A stretch of DNA of 37,399 bases, from positions 1-37,399 of the forward strand of contig JAEEZZ010000087.1 in the NCBI GenBank assembly GCA_016292255.1, given 5' to 3'. The translations under genes were made by a program, and so were the position numbers. The notes under the pieces were generated by a model. The model was not told the origin of the DNA. It saw nothing but the letters and a program-made list of their open reading frames with translations, and made no database searches. Of this stretch, positions 24,272-32,115 are shown one piece after another (position 1 is the first letter of the stretch; each line of letters starts with the position of its first letter). Source of the stretch: Oscillospiraceae bacterium. Its GTDB lineage: Bacteria > Bacillota > Clostridia > Oscillospirales > Oscillospiraceae.

Positions 24272-25636
24272 TCATGCCGCCTCCGGCAGGGCGTAGGTCT
24301 GCGTGATCCGGTCGTATTCGGCGATGGCGTTCTCCAACAGATCCCGGAAATCTCGCTCAGCATATAGCCCGTCAGCGTTGGCGGTGATGCCTCGGAAACG
24401 CAGGGGAACGATGGCGGGGTGGTTGTCCAGGTCCAGCAGGGAAGCGGTCCGGAGCTGATCGACCGTCTGATAGACCAGATCGATGGTACAGTAGCTGCTG
24501 CCGTCCGGGCCTCTCCAGCGACAGAACACCAGCTTGCAGCCGATCGGCGTTTTGGACTCGATCGCGCCGGGCAGCTCGTAGGCCTCGGCCCCGAGTGCGG
24601 CAAGCACGCTTCCGACGTTGGAGTCGTGACCGCACAGGAAGCTGAAGGTTCGCCCGTCGGTGGAAAGCTCCTGCTCGATCTCCTGCAAGAGCGGATGGGC
24701 CACGTTGGCAGCGACCAGGGGAGCGGTAAAGAGCACGTCGCCGTAGACATCCTTGATCTCGGAGATCTGCTGCCACTGTTCAAAGCTCAATTCGTGGCCG
24801 AAGCCCGCCTTGATGGGATCGCTTTCCTCATAATACTGCAAAACCAGCGCGTCGGCGACCGAACAGCCGGTTTTCAGCGAGCCCTTCATTCCGGGCTCCT
24901 TGTCCAGCTCCAGAATAAGTTTTGTATCGTCGGTTTGGAATGCCGTTACGGAACCGTCCTTCCAGGCGGCAGACTGCTCCAGATCGATCACGTCGGAAAG
25001 TAACTCATAGTTGTCCGACAGACCGTTTACGACGTCAGTGTAGCGTTCCCGGATCTGCGCCTCGGCAGCGGCATTGTAGTCCGGCGAGACAAAGTTCAGC
25101 TTCGGCGTAAACACCGGATCCATCTGGTCGAATTCCATGTGATATTCGATCTCGGGATTTGCAGTGGGCAGCAGGCCGGAAACGAAGTATTCCGCGGTCG
25201 CGATGGTGCGCTGCTTGGAGTTTGCATAGATGCGGATCTGCCCGTCCTCGGGGTGATAGTTCTCCGGAAACAGGCCCTCGGCTTCCAACCATTTTCGGAA
25301 ATACTGTCCCATCTCCGTCTCCAGAACGCCGCCCCGGAGGGACAGCTCGCTCGGATTTGAAGACCAGGCGAACCATGCGTGCGGCGTAATCTTGCCCAGC
25401 AGCGAGTCACCGCCGGAGAGCGGCGAGCGGATGTTGTGCCTGCTGAGCACAACGACCTGCTCAAGCGTATAGCCCTTACGGGAGAGACTCCCAACCGCTT
25501 CCCGGGCGACGGCTTGCGCCGTCTGCGCGCTGCCGAAAACGCCTGCCCAGAATAGGCACTGCACAAGCAGCACACAGACCAGCAGAATGGAAACCACGAT
25601 CAGAAGCGTGCGGGTCGATAAGGCTTTCTTGTTCAT
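24272..25636 (-). CDS. Membrane-anchored histidine acid phosphatase
   Basis: A 454-residue clade-2 histidine phosphatase (AppA/Agp/phytase-like). An N-terminal hydrophobic segment (residues about 10-32) exports and probably anchors it. The catalytic motif VVVLSRHNIRSP lies near residues 61-72 (the family form is RHGxRxP, so Asn replaces Gly), and the proton-donor HD motif is in FLCGHDSNVG near residue 325. It should hydrolyse phosphate monoesters outside the membrane; the substrate (sugar phosphate, phytate or other) is unknown. It is the last gene of a minus-strand run after the small anchored protein and follows a strong intercistronic hairpin. Its C-terminus lies close to the bidirectional terminator. 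Confidence 0.85.
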   Translation of the reverse strand: MNKKALSTRTLLIVVSILLVCVLLVQCLFWAGVFGSAQTAQAVAREAVGSLSRKGYTLEQVVVLSRHNIRSPLSGGDSLLGKITPHAWFAWSSNPSELSLRGGVLETEMGQYFRKWLEAEGLFPENYHPEDGQIRIYANSKQRTIATAEYFVSGLLPTANPEIEYHMEFDQMDPVFTPKLNFVSPDYNAAAEAQIRERYTDVVNGLSDNYELLSDVIDLEQSAAWKDGSVTAFQTDDTKLILELDKEPGMKGSLKTGCSVADALVLQYYEESDPIKAGFGHELSFEQWQQISEIKDVYGDVLFTAPLVAANVAHPLLQEIEQELSTDGRTFSFLCGHDSNVGSVLAALGAEAYELPGAIESKTPIGCKLVFCRWRGPDGSSYCTIDLVYQTVDQLRTASLLDLDNHPAIVPLRFRGITANADGLYAERDFRDLLENAIAEYDRITQTYALPEAA

Positions 25637-25659
25637 TTCCCGAATTCCTTTCTTATATT

Positions 25660-25698
25660 GCGGTCGATGAAACGGATAGAAACCGTTTCATCGACCGC
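25660..25698 (-). other. Perfect 16-bp intercistronic hairpin
   Basis: GCGGTCGATGAAACGG (25660-25675) and its exact complement at 25683-25698 flank a 7-nt loop. It lies between the small anchored protein and the histidine phosphatase. No T-run follows on the minus strand (AATATAAG), so it is a weak candidate terminator and more likely an RNA processing or stability element, or a protein-binding dyad. Confidence 0.6.
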
Positions 25699-25723
25699 GG
25701 CCTTGCTGCAGTTTTCAAGTCCA

Positions 25724-26155
25724 TCAGCTTCCACTGTAAAATTCCGTCACAGTGCTATTGGTTTGGATCAGCACCGAGCTTTGGTTGAAGACGCGGATCA
25801 TGTCCTTTGCCGCCGCGTGTACCGCATCCAAGTTGGTGTCGCTCAGATAGATCACGATGGTGTACTCCTGATAGCGCGTGCCCTCGTACTCCCAGCCGCC
25901 GTGGGCCTCCTGGATCGTGTAGCCGCCGAAGTGCTCAATCAGAATGTCTTCCGCTTTGGTTCTGGCTTCATCCGGAGAGAAGACGGGCTCATTTGTATCC
26001 TTGTCGTTGGTACCGAGATACAGCACGTACTGCAAGTCCTGCTCATCCTTCACGTCCTCCTGTTTCGGCTGCAAGGTGACAGACAGGGACACGGCCGATA
26101 CGCAGAGCGCAAGCAGCGCGATCACAAGAACGATGAGATTGACTTTTTTGCACAT
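25724..26155 (-). CDS. Small membrane-anchored protein, DUF3574-like
   Basis: A 143-residue protein. The start is the ATG for MCKKVNLIVL, with AGGAGG 8 nt upstream; the longer ORF-track start at 26173 overlaps that site. One N-terminal hydrophobic helix (residues about 5-25) is followed by a short linker and a compact alpha/beta domain (YVLYLGTNDKDT..EPVFSPDEARTKAEDILIEHFGGYTI..GGWEYEG..QEYTIVIYLSD). This looks similar to DUF3574 proteins from memory, though that cannot be tested here. The function is unknown. The location is probably extracytoplasmic, between the SLH protein and the surface phosphatase, so it may be an accessory of that surface system. Confidence 0.7.
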   Translation of the reverse strand: MCKKVNLIVLVIALLALCVSAVSLSVTLQPKQEDVKDEQDLQYVLYLGTNDKDTNEPVFSPDEARTKAEDILIEHFGGYTIQEAHGGWEYEGTRYQEYTIVIYLSDTNLDAVHAAAKDMIRVFNQSSVLIQTNSTVTEFYSGS

Positions 26156-26220
26156 TATGGGTACCTCCTGCAAATTTGAATTTATAATTGAACTATCTGT
26201 GTTTCGTGTGCTTTAGGGTA

Positions 26221-29001
26221 CTATTTCGTACTGTCCCGGTGCAGGAACGTCACGACCTGCGCTCTGGTGCAGGTGTCGTCGGGGCCAAAGGTCGTGGCGG
26301 AGGTACCGGCAGTGATCCCATTCTCGGCGGCCCAAAGGACGGCCTTTTCATAGTAGGCGCCGGCCTCCACATCCTCGAAGGGGTTATCGGTGCTTGAGGG
26401 CTCGGGATTGCCCTCATAGCGCCAGAGAAAGGTGACGATCTGTGCACGGGTGCAGGTGGCGTCCGGGCTGAACTCGTCGGGAGCGGTACCGGCGGTGATC
26501 CCGTTCTCTGCGGCCCAAAGGACGGGCTTCTCGTAGTATGCGCCGTCCTCCACGTCCTTAAAGGGATTGTCTGTTGTGGCGGGCTCCGGGGCGCCGGCAG
26601 CTCTCCAAAGGAAGGTCACGACCTGGGCGCGGGTACAGCCCTCGTCGGGGCCGAAGGTCGTCTCGGAGGTACCGGCAGTGATGCCGTGTACCACGGCCCA
26701 ATCGATCGCGTCGTGTGCCCAGTGATCCTTGGGAGGCATATCAGTAAACCTGCCGCCCGGGCAGCTGTCTCCGCCGTCGCAGGGCAGGCCGTCGTCCATC
26801 GGCTCCACCGTCTGCAGCAGATAAAGCTGTCCGCCATAGAAGGGGTTGCAGGTGCCGAGGTAGAGCCCCTCTTCGGTCTCCAGGAAGGCGGAGCAGCCGT
26901 AGTTGTATTTGTCCCCGAATCCGTCTCTTGTAATTACCTCAAAGTTTTCACCGTCAGAGGTGCGGAACAGATCAAAGCCCCACTCGTTGTTCTTTACCTG
27001 ATCGCTGATCCAGAGGTACATACGGACGCCCTCAATGTCGATCATGTCAAAGGCCTCGTTGATCTTGTCCTTCCACTCGTTAAGCACACTCTCCAGATAA
27101 TTCCGAATAATGATCTTCACGAACTCCCGGTAGTAGGCCTGGGTCTCCTCATCTGCCGCAACGTAGCCTTCGCTGAAGCTCTGCAGCATTTGCAGCACGC
27201 TCACCAGCTGTTCGGTGAATTCGTTGGTGAGTTCCTCGGGGATCAAGCCTGCGATGTCGACGCCCTGGAACAGAATGTCCGCCAGATTCAGCGTCCCGTC
27301 GATCAGCTGTCCGGCAACGTCCCCGGTCAGCAGTTCGATCGCCAACTCGTCCAGGCTCATGTCGCTGAGCGAGGCCAGGGCGGACATGGCTGCGCTGGAA
27401 AGCGCGGCCTGGAAGAGCGTGTAATTTTCCAAAAACTGCGCCAGATTCTCCTCGTCGATATCCATGGTGAGCAGGGTCCTTAATAGGTCGACCCCATCGA
27501 GCAGCGCATCCCTGATCTGGTCCAGGTCAAGGATGGAGGCATCGCCGGAGGCAATCAGCAGCTGGAGCAGGTTTCGCAGATATTGAAGCCGCTGCAGGAT
27601 CTGCTCTGTGTCGGCAGAGAAGAAGCTGCCGTTGGTGAGCTGGGTCAGATAGTTATAGAACACGCCTGCATCCATCGTTGCGATATAAAGGCTGTCGTCG
27701 TATTCACCCATGCGCCAGATGTATTCGTTCAAAGTGCCATCGGTCAGCGCGGTAAAGGCCTCGACCTCCTCAAATTTTCCGGTCTCGTCGTCGAGCGCCC
27801 AGATCTTCTGCGTGTTTTGCAGGGAATCGTAGAGATAGAAAAGGTACTCGGAGGCCTTGACTTTTTTGCCCGCGAGTTGCTGCAGCGCGCCGACAAAAGC
27901 GTTGGCGCAGCCGCCGAAGCAGTGGTCGAAGTTGTAGGCATAGAGCGTGCCATTCCACTCATAGACGGAGCCGACCAGGGAGCGCATGGTATCGGGTTCG
28001 CCGCCCTCAACGTCGGAAAGGTCCGGGTTGTTGACGCCGTTGTTCGGCCCTGCCACCTCTTGCCAGACCCAACCGTACGCGTTGGCTTCTTCGTCGTCCT
28101 GCGCGGGATGTCCCTTGAAGACCACAAAGCCTGCCGATGACGGCGCTGTGGCGTAGATCTCGTCGTTGTGGACCGCCATTTCCCAGATCGGAGATTCGGC
28201 CCAGCTTTCCATGATCGGATCGTAGGGCGCATCGCCGAAGTCCTTGTAGTCCGCGACGCGCTCCCAGACGCTGTCGTCCTCGTTGCTCTTTCGCAGAATT
28301 GCCATCTTTGTCGGATTACCGTGGAGGAAAAGGTCGATGATGTCAACCTCCTCGCGGTCGTCCGCCCCGGCAAAGAACAGGTGATCGTCGTACACACAGT
28401 TCGCGCGCAGAGAGATCGAGCCCATCGTCTGAAACACTTTCGTGAAGTTGCCGTCCGGGTCGAGCTTCAGAATGTACTGCGGGTTTTCCGGATTTGCGGA
28501 ATAGGAGCCGAAGTAGACGTCGTCACCAAAGGTGACCGCCATACGAAAATAGTCGCCGGGGTCGGCAGTGTAGAGCACCTGGAACTCGCCGGTCACGCGG
28601 TTGTAGCTGATAATGTTCGCGCCTTCATTCTCGTCGTTTCTGAGAATGTCGCCGTTTGTTACCAGATCGATCATGGCCCAGAAGCTGTCCAGGGAGATGC
28701 CGGCCTCCGCGAACGCGCTGCCGTACTTGTTGACCAGCGCGCTGGCGATGTTGCGGGCGGTGGCAATATAGATCTCGTCTCCGCGCATGGCAAGCCGCCA
28801 GGTGTAGCTGTTCTCACGGTCGCCGCCGGGGATCAGACCGTCAACTTCGCCCTCTCCCGCCGCGGGGTTTGAGAGCTTAGTCACCGTGTAGCCGTCGCCT
28901 GCCGCCACAATGCGGCCGATCTGTGCGTCTGCGGAGGCCGGCACGGTAAGCGTGATCAAAAGGGTTAGGCAGATAAAAACGGATAAGATTCGCTTTTTCA
29001 T
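26221..29001 (-). CDS. SLH-domain surface protein with propeller-like ectodomain
   Basis: A 926-residue secreted protein. The start chosen is the second ATG (MKKRILSVF), 7 nt from GGGAGG; the first ATG at 29007 is only 1 nt from it. The signal peptide is MKKRILSVFICLTLLITLTVPASADA. Residues about 30-450 look like irregular beta-strand repeats (GDEIYIATARN, DDVYFGSYSANP, NDEIYATAPSS, DDSLYIATMDAG), suggesting a propeller. Residues about 450-650 are helical. The C-terminus has three SLH repeats, the second and third closely alike (TAGTAPDEFSPDATCTRAQI, TAGTSATTFGPDDTCTRAQV), which bind pyruvylated wall polymers. A CDGGDSCPGG stretch precedes them. The ligand is unknown. It lies in an apparent operon with a lipoprotein and an anchored phosphatase. 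Confidence 0.85.
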   Translation of the reverse strand: MKKRILSVFICLTLLITLTVPASADAQIGRIVAAGDGYTVTKLSNPAAGEGEVDGLIPGGDRENSYTWRLAMRGDEIYIATARNIASALVNKYGSAFAEAGISLDSFWAMIDLVTNGDILRNDENEGANIISYNRVTGEFQVLYTADPGDYFRMAVTFGDDVYFGSYSANPENPQYILKLDPDGNFTKVFQTMGSISLRANCVYDDHLFFAGADDREEVDIIDLFLHGNPTKMAILRKSNEDDSVWERVADYKDFGDAPYDPIMESWAESPIWEMAVHNDEIYATAPSSAGFVVFKGHPAQDDEEANAYGWVWQEVAGPNNGVNNPDLSDVEGGEPDTMRSLVGSVYEWNGTLYAYNFDHCFGGCANAFVGALQQLAGKKVKASEYLFYLYDSLQNTQKIWALDDETGKFEEVEAFTALTDGTLNEYIWRMGEYDDSLYIATMDAGVFYNYLTQLTNGSFFSADTEQILQRLQYLRNLLQLLIASGDASILDLDQIRDALLDGVDLLRTLLTMDIDEENLAQFLENYTLFQAALSSAAMSALASLSDMSLDELAIELLTGDVAGQLIDGTLNLADILFQGVDIAGLIPEELTNEFTEQLVSVLQMLQSFSEGYVAADEETQAYYREFVKIIIRNYLESVLNEWKDKINEAFDMIDIEGVRMYLWISDQVKNNEWGFDLFRTSDGENFEVITRDGFGDKYNYGCSAFLETEEGLYLGTCNPFYGGQLYLLQTVEPMDDGLPCDGGDSCPGGRFTDMPPKDHWAHDAIDWAVVHGITAGTSETTFGPDEGCTRAQVVTFLWRAAGAPEPATTDNPFKDVEDGAYYEKPVLWAAENGITAGTAPDEFSPDATCTRAQIVTFLWRYEGNPEPSSTDNPFEDVEAGAYYEKAVLWAAENGITAGTSATTFGPDDTCTRAQVVTFLHRDSTK

Positions 29002-29081
29002 CTTCATACCTCCCGTTGATGGTTTTCAAATATTGACGTTTATGGCTTTTGTATCTAAAATCGTTTCAGATATGCTGACTC

Positions 29082-29786
29082 TTATTCAAATTCAATGTAC
29101 GTTGGATCGAAGATATTGTCAAATGTCACGGATTTCACGGTAAGTGCGCGGAAATCCTCCTCACCAAAATCATTCAAATCACCAGTTTCTCCGTCCACGT
29201 CCAACTTGAAGCTGTAAGGTCCCTTGCTCAAATAGAAGTTCGGGACATCAGAATTGACCTTACTCCAGCCCATATAGCTCCAACCTTCGTCAAGGAGCTC
29301 CGCGCCGGTCTTTCCGACGAGCTGGTCGAGCTCCTCCTGGGACGGAATGCCCTCGGTCAGGTTCGTGATCTCAATGACTTTGAGCGACGAAACGAGCGCT
29401 TTTTGTTTTTCGTCGCGTTCGGGGTCGTCCCAGTCGAGGGCGTAGAACGCTTCGGAAACGTCGCTCGGCATCTCAGCGACTGCACGGTATGTCATCCTGC
29501 CCTGCTCGAAGGCCAGGACGAATGTGTCTCCCATCGCGCCCATCGTACAGTTCTTCATTTCCAGCAGCTCGCCGATCGTCTGAACGGCGTCGAGGTCAGA
29601 CTTAGGATCGCCCTGTATGCTGTCAGTCTGCTTCTGTGTATTGGATGCTTCCTTTGACGGCTCGCTGACCGGTTTGGTGGACGGTTTATCAGATTGCTCG
29701 GTCGACGGTTTGCTGCCGCCCGCGCAGGCCGCCAGCGACAGGACGAGCAGGAGCGCCAAAAGTACGCTTGTAAGTTTCTTTGTCAT
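29082..29786 (-). CDS. Lipoprotein of unknown function
   Basis: A 234-residue lipoprotein with signal MTKKLTSVLLALLLVLSLAAC, whose lipobox cysteine is near residue 21. A Ser/Thr/Lys/Pro-rich spacer (about 25-65) is followed by a compact domain without a recognised family (QTIGELLEMKNCTMGAMGDTFVL..., ending FDPTYIEFE). GGAGGAG lies upstream of the ATG. It is the first gene after the palindrome-bearing intergenic region, 80 nt before the SLH gene, so it probably heads the surface operon. It may be a sensor or substrate-binding accessory, but nothing in the sequence shows which. Confidence 0.8.
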   Translation of the reverse strand: MTKKLTSVLLALLLVLSLAACAGGSKPSTEQSDKPSTKPVSEPSKEASNTQKQTDSIQGDPKSDLDAVQTIGELLEMKNCTMGAMGDTFVLAFEQGRMTYRAVAEMPSDVSEAFYALDWDDPERDEKQKALVSSLKVIEITNLTEGIPSQEELDQLVGKTGAELLDEGWSYMGWSKVNSDVPNFYLSKGPYSFKLDVDGETGDLNDFGEEDFRALTVKSVTFDNIFDPTYIEFE

Positions 29787-29821
29787 TTTTCACTCCTCCA
29801 TTTAACTATTTGATGATTTGA

Positions 29822-29858
29822 TTCGGGATCCCTGCGGAACAGCGCCGCAGATCCCGAA
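29822..29858 (-). other. GC-rich hairpin in the leader of the lipoprotein operon
   Basis: TTCGGGATC (29822-29830) pairs with GATCCCGAA (29850-29858). The stem continues as TGCGG/CCGCA with a small bulge. It falls in the 5' leader between the promoter and the lipoprotein start and has no T-run. A role in mRNA stability or translation is possible. Confidence 0.5.
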
Positions 29859-29890
29859 ATGGTAGACTGCTGCATCATGCATATACTTCT

Positions 29891-29896
29891 ATTATA
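29891..29896 (-). promoter_or_regulatory. -10 element of the surface operon promoter
   Basis: TATAAT on the minus strand within GGTATATATAATAG. The -35 position (about 29914-29919) has no good hexamer and lies inside the palindrome at 29902-29946, as expected for an activator-dependent promoter. Confidence 0.55.
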
Positions 29897-29901
29897 TATA
29901 C

Positions 29902-29946
29902 CAAAGCGTACAGAAGTGGCACTATTTCCGACTTCTGTGCGCTTTG
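29902..29946. promoter_or_regulatory. Large imperfect palindrome upstream of the lipoprotein operon
   Basis: CAAAGCGTACAGAAGT (29902-29917) and ACTTCTGTGCGCTTTG (29931-29946) are inverted with one mismatch around a 13-nt spacer. It overlaps the -35 region of the minus-strand promoter and lies 26 nt beyond the stop of the response regulator gene. No T-run follows on either strand. It is the best candidate binding site for the adjacent regulator, although part-time service as a terminator is possible. Confidence 0.55.
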
Positions 29947-29972
29947 ATGAAAAAATATTAAAACGTATCGCC

Positions 29973-30770
29973 TTAAAAGTGAAATGTCAGCGTTCCTGCG
30001 CTCATCTCCGCCCAGGAATACTGCACCATAAACTCGCCCTTGAAGGCGTTGACCGCCTCCATATCACCGTCCAGCATTCGGAAAAAATCGCAGTCCAAAA
30101 GTGCGCGGTTGACTGCAAGGCTTGCCCGGTGCCGGATCAACACGTCCTCCATTCCGATGTCTGAGAATGTCTTTCGCAGATCGGCAAGCAGGGTCCGAAT
30201 GCGATTACCCGTCAACTTCAGGTCTGTCTCGTCCTCCCACAGGGCCGCGGATATTTCCCCATGGGTACACATACCGCCCTCTCGGCTGATCAAATAGGCA
30301 AAGAGCTCCTTGGATTGCTGCCGCTGAAAATGCAGCGGCCGGTTATTCCAAAATACCTCGAAGTATCCAAAGCACTGAATCGTGAGCCTTTGCGTCGGCG
30401 CAGCAGGCCGTGGGGAGGGAAGTGCATCCAGCTCCTCCCGGATCTTTGCTGCGCTGATGGGCTTGAGCAAATAGCCGCTGACGTGCCGCTGATAGGCGTC
30501 CAGGGCGTAGTCGTCATAGCCGGTGACAAACACGATCCGCGTCTCGGCTGACAGCTCTTTCATGCGAACCGCCAGCTCCAGGCCTGTCACACCGGGCATA
30601 CGGATATCAGAGAACACCACGTCCGGGCGAAGCCCCTCCTGCGCGACGGCGTCCAGCGCTGCCTGCCCGCGCAGAAAGTCTCGGATCTCCGCGCCGGGCG
30701 CCGCCTCCGCAATGGCGCTGTGCAGAAATTGCAGCAGCGTTCGCTCGTCATCAATCGCAAAAATCAGCAC
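29973..30770 (-). CDS. Response regulator, REC plus SARP-like winged-helix domain
   Basis: A 265-residue two-component regulator. The REC domain (residues 1 to about 120) has the acidic pair at 7-8, phospho-acceptor aspartate in FSDIRMPG near residue 55, the conserved Thr in VFVTG and the Lys in LLKPI. The output domain (about 127-265, LTIQCFGYFEVFWNNRPLHF...ELFAYLISREG...LWED) matches the OmpR/SARP-type winged helix common in Clostridia, and not LytTR. The start is GTG at 30770, with GGAGG 7 nt upstream, overlapping the kinase stop by 7 nt, so the two are translationally coupled. Targets probably include the adjacent surface operon. Confidence 0.9.
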   Translation of the reverse strand: MLIFAIDDERTLLQFLHSAIAEAAPGAEIRDFLRGQAALDAVAQEGLRPDVVFSDIRMPGVTGLELAVRMKELSAETRIVFVTGYDDYALDAYQRHVSGYLLKPISAAKIREELDALPSPRPAAPTQRLTIQCFGYFEVFWNNRPLHFQRQQSKELFAYLISREGGMCTHGEISAALWEDETDLKLTGNRIRTLLADLRKTFSDIGMEDVLIRHRASLAVNRALLDCDFFRMLDGDMEAVNAFKGEFMVQYSWAEMSAGTLTFHF

Positions 30771-32056
30771 GGTTTTTCCTCCTGTTCGGTCTTCGGAATT
30801 CGGATCGTCACGGTAGTTCCGCTGCCTTGTTTGCTTTCAATGTGCAGTGCGGCTCCGTGCCTTTGCAGGCGATCTCGCACATTTCTCAGACCGATGTGCG
30901 GTCTTCCGTCGGTGGGAGGCGTATTCGGGTCAAACCCGGGGCCATCGTCCCGAACGGAGATTACATAGCAATCCGGCAGCTCCGCCGTTTTGATTTCTAC
31001 GATACCCTTGCCGTCGCTCTTCATACGAACGCCGTGCCGCACAGCGTTCTCCGCCAGTGGCTGCAGTGTCAGCGGCGGCAGGAAAAAATCGGTGCACGTG
31101 ATGTCATAGACCACCTGCAGATCCTCCTGAAAGCGCATCTGTTCCAGCTCCAGATACAGCCGCGTGTGGGAAAGCTCCTTCTCAAACGGGATCGTGTTTT
31201 CCGTGTTGAGCCCCGTCAGATTGCCGCGTAAATAGCCGGAGAATCTGGCAGTTGCCTCCCTGGCCGCCTCCGGGTCGATCAAGCAGAGCGCCTCGATCGT
31301 TTCGAGCGTGTTGTAGAGAAAATGCGGCTTGATCTGCGAGAACATGAGCTGTAATTGCTGTTGCTCCCGCATTCCTCGCTCATGCACCTGCACAAGCTGC
31401 AAGTGCAGCCACAGATAAAACAGCACCGCAGCGCAGATGATCGCAATCGTCAGAAAGGAAACCGGCTGCGGAGAATCTCCCACTTGATAGTCCAGATACA
31501 CGGAGAAGAGAATCATCAGCACAATAAACAGCGGAAGTGCAAGATTTTTTCCCGCCTGCCTTCGTACCATACGTATCGTCAGCCAAAGCTGCCACGCCAG
31601 CAGGATCAGACTGACGTACAGGCACAAGCGGGAAAGCGGCCCTGCATGATAGTGGTTTCCAGAGTCAATATAGAAAACCTGCTTTGTCAGCGGGGTCGTC
31701 AGATACATCACCGCGTTAACGCCCACAAGTACCCAGCCGGGCCGGTACAACCTGGCGTTCTGCGGCTCCACGAGAGAGCAAAACAGCAGCAGGATCAGCG
31801 GGCGCACACAGTAACCGTAGACGGAAAACGCCGTCCGTGCGGGAATGTTCCATAGCTCCGTCATCCACATTTCCAGATAGTTCTGTGCAACCAGACTGAT
31901 CGACAGCGCGATGCTCAGCAGAAATGTCTGCCGCAGCCGCTTGGTGAGATAGCTGTCCGAGAGTACTGCGATGCTTAGACCGATCGGAATGATCAACAGC
32001 GGCAGCAGGATCGCAAGCAGATCTGTGTACTCCCGGCTCAGTTCAAAAAGCTCCAT
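30764..32056 (-). CDS. LytS-type sensor histidine kinase, seven membrane segments
   Basis: A 430-residue membrane kinase. The start chosen is the ATG at 32056, which has GGGAGG 6 nt upstream; the preceding GTG is too close. Seven hydrophobic segments (about 12-230) are followed by a His_kinase (PF06580) domain with phospho-acceptor HFLYNTLETIEAL and an HATPase domain with AENAVRHGVRMKSDG (N box) and DDGPGFDP (G1 box). It phosphorylates the coupled response regulator. The N-terminal domain probably senses a membrane-associated or small extracellular signal of unknown nature. The HAD phosphatase gene lies just upstream in the same direction. Confidence 0.92.
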   Translation of the reverse strand: MELFELSREYTDLLAILLPLLIIPIGLSIAVLSDSYLTKRLRQTFLLSIALSISLVAQNYLEMWMTELWNIPARTAFSVYGYCVRPLILLLFCSLVEPQNARLYRPGWVLVGVNAVMYLTTPLTKQVFYIDSGNHYHAGPLSRLCLYVSLILLAWQLWLTIRMVRRQAGKNLALPLFIVLMILFSVYLDYQVGDSPQPVSFLTIAIICAAVLFYLWLHLQLVQVHERGMREQQQLQLMFSQIKPHFLYNTLETIEALCLIDPEAAREATARFSGYLRGNLTGLNTENTIPFEKELSHTRLYLELEQMRFQEDLQVVYDITCTDFFLPPLTLQPLAENAVRHGVRMKSDGKGIVEIKTAELPDCYVISVRDDGPGFDPNTPPTDGRPHIGLRNVRDRLQRHGAALHIESKQGSGTTVTIRIPKTEQEEKPC

Positions 32057-32115
32057 CACACGCCTCCCGACTTGTTTCTGGGAAAAGGATCACGAAGAAA
32101 CGGCTGAAAGCATCC

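Noticed and set aside
29902-29946. Palindrome as a plain terminator of the regulator gene
   Set aside because: The stem is strong, but neither strand has a T-run after it and the loop is 13 nt; its place over a promoter fits a binding site better. Dual use is not excluded.
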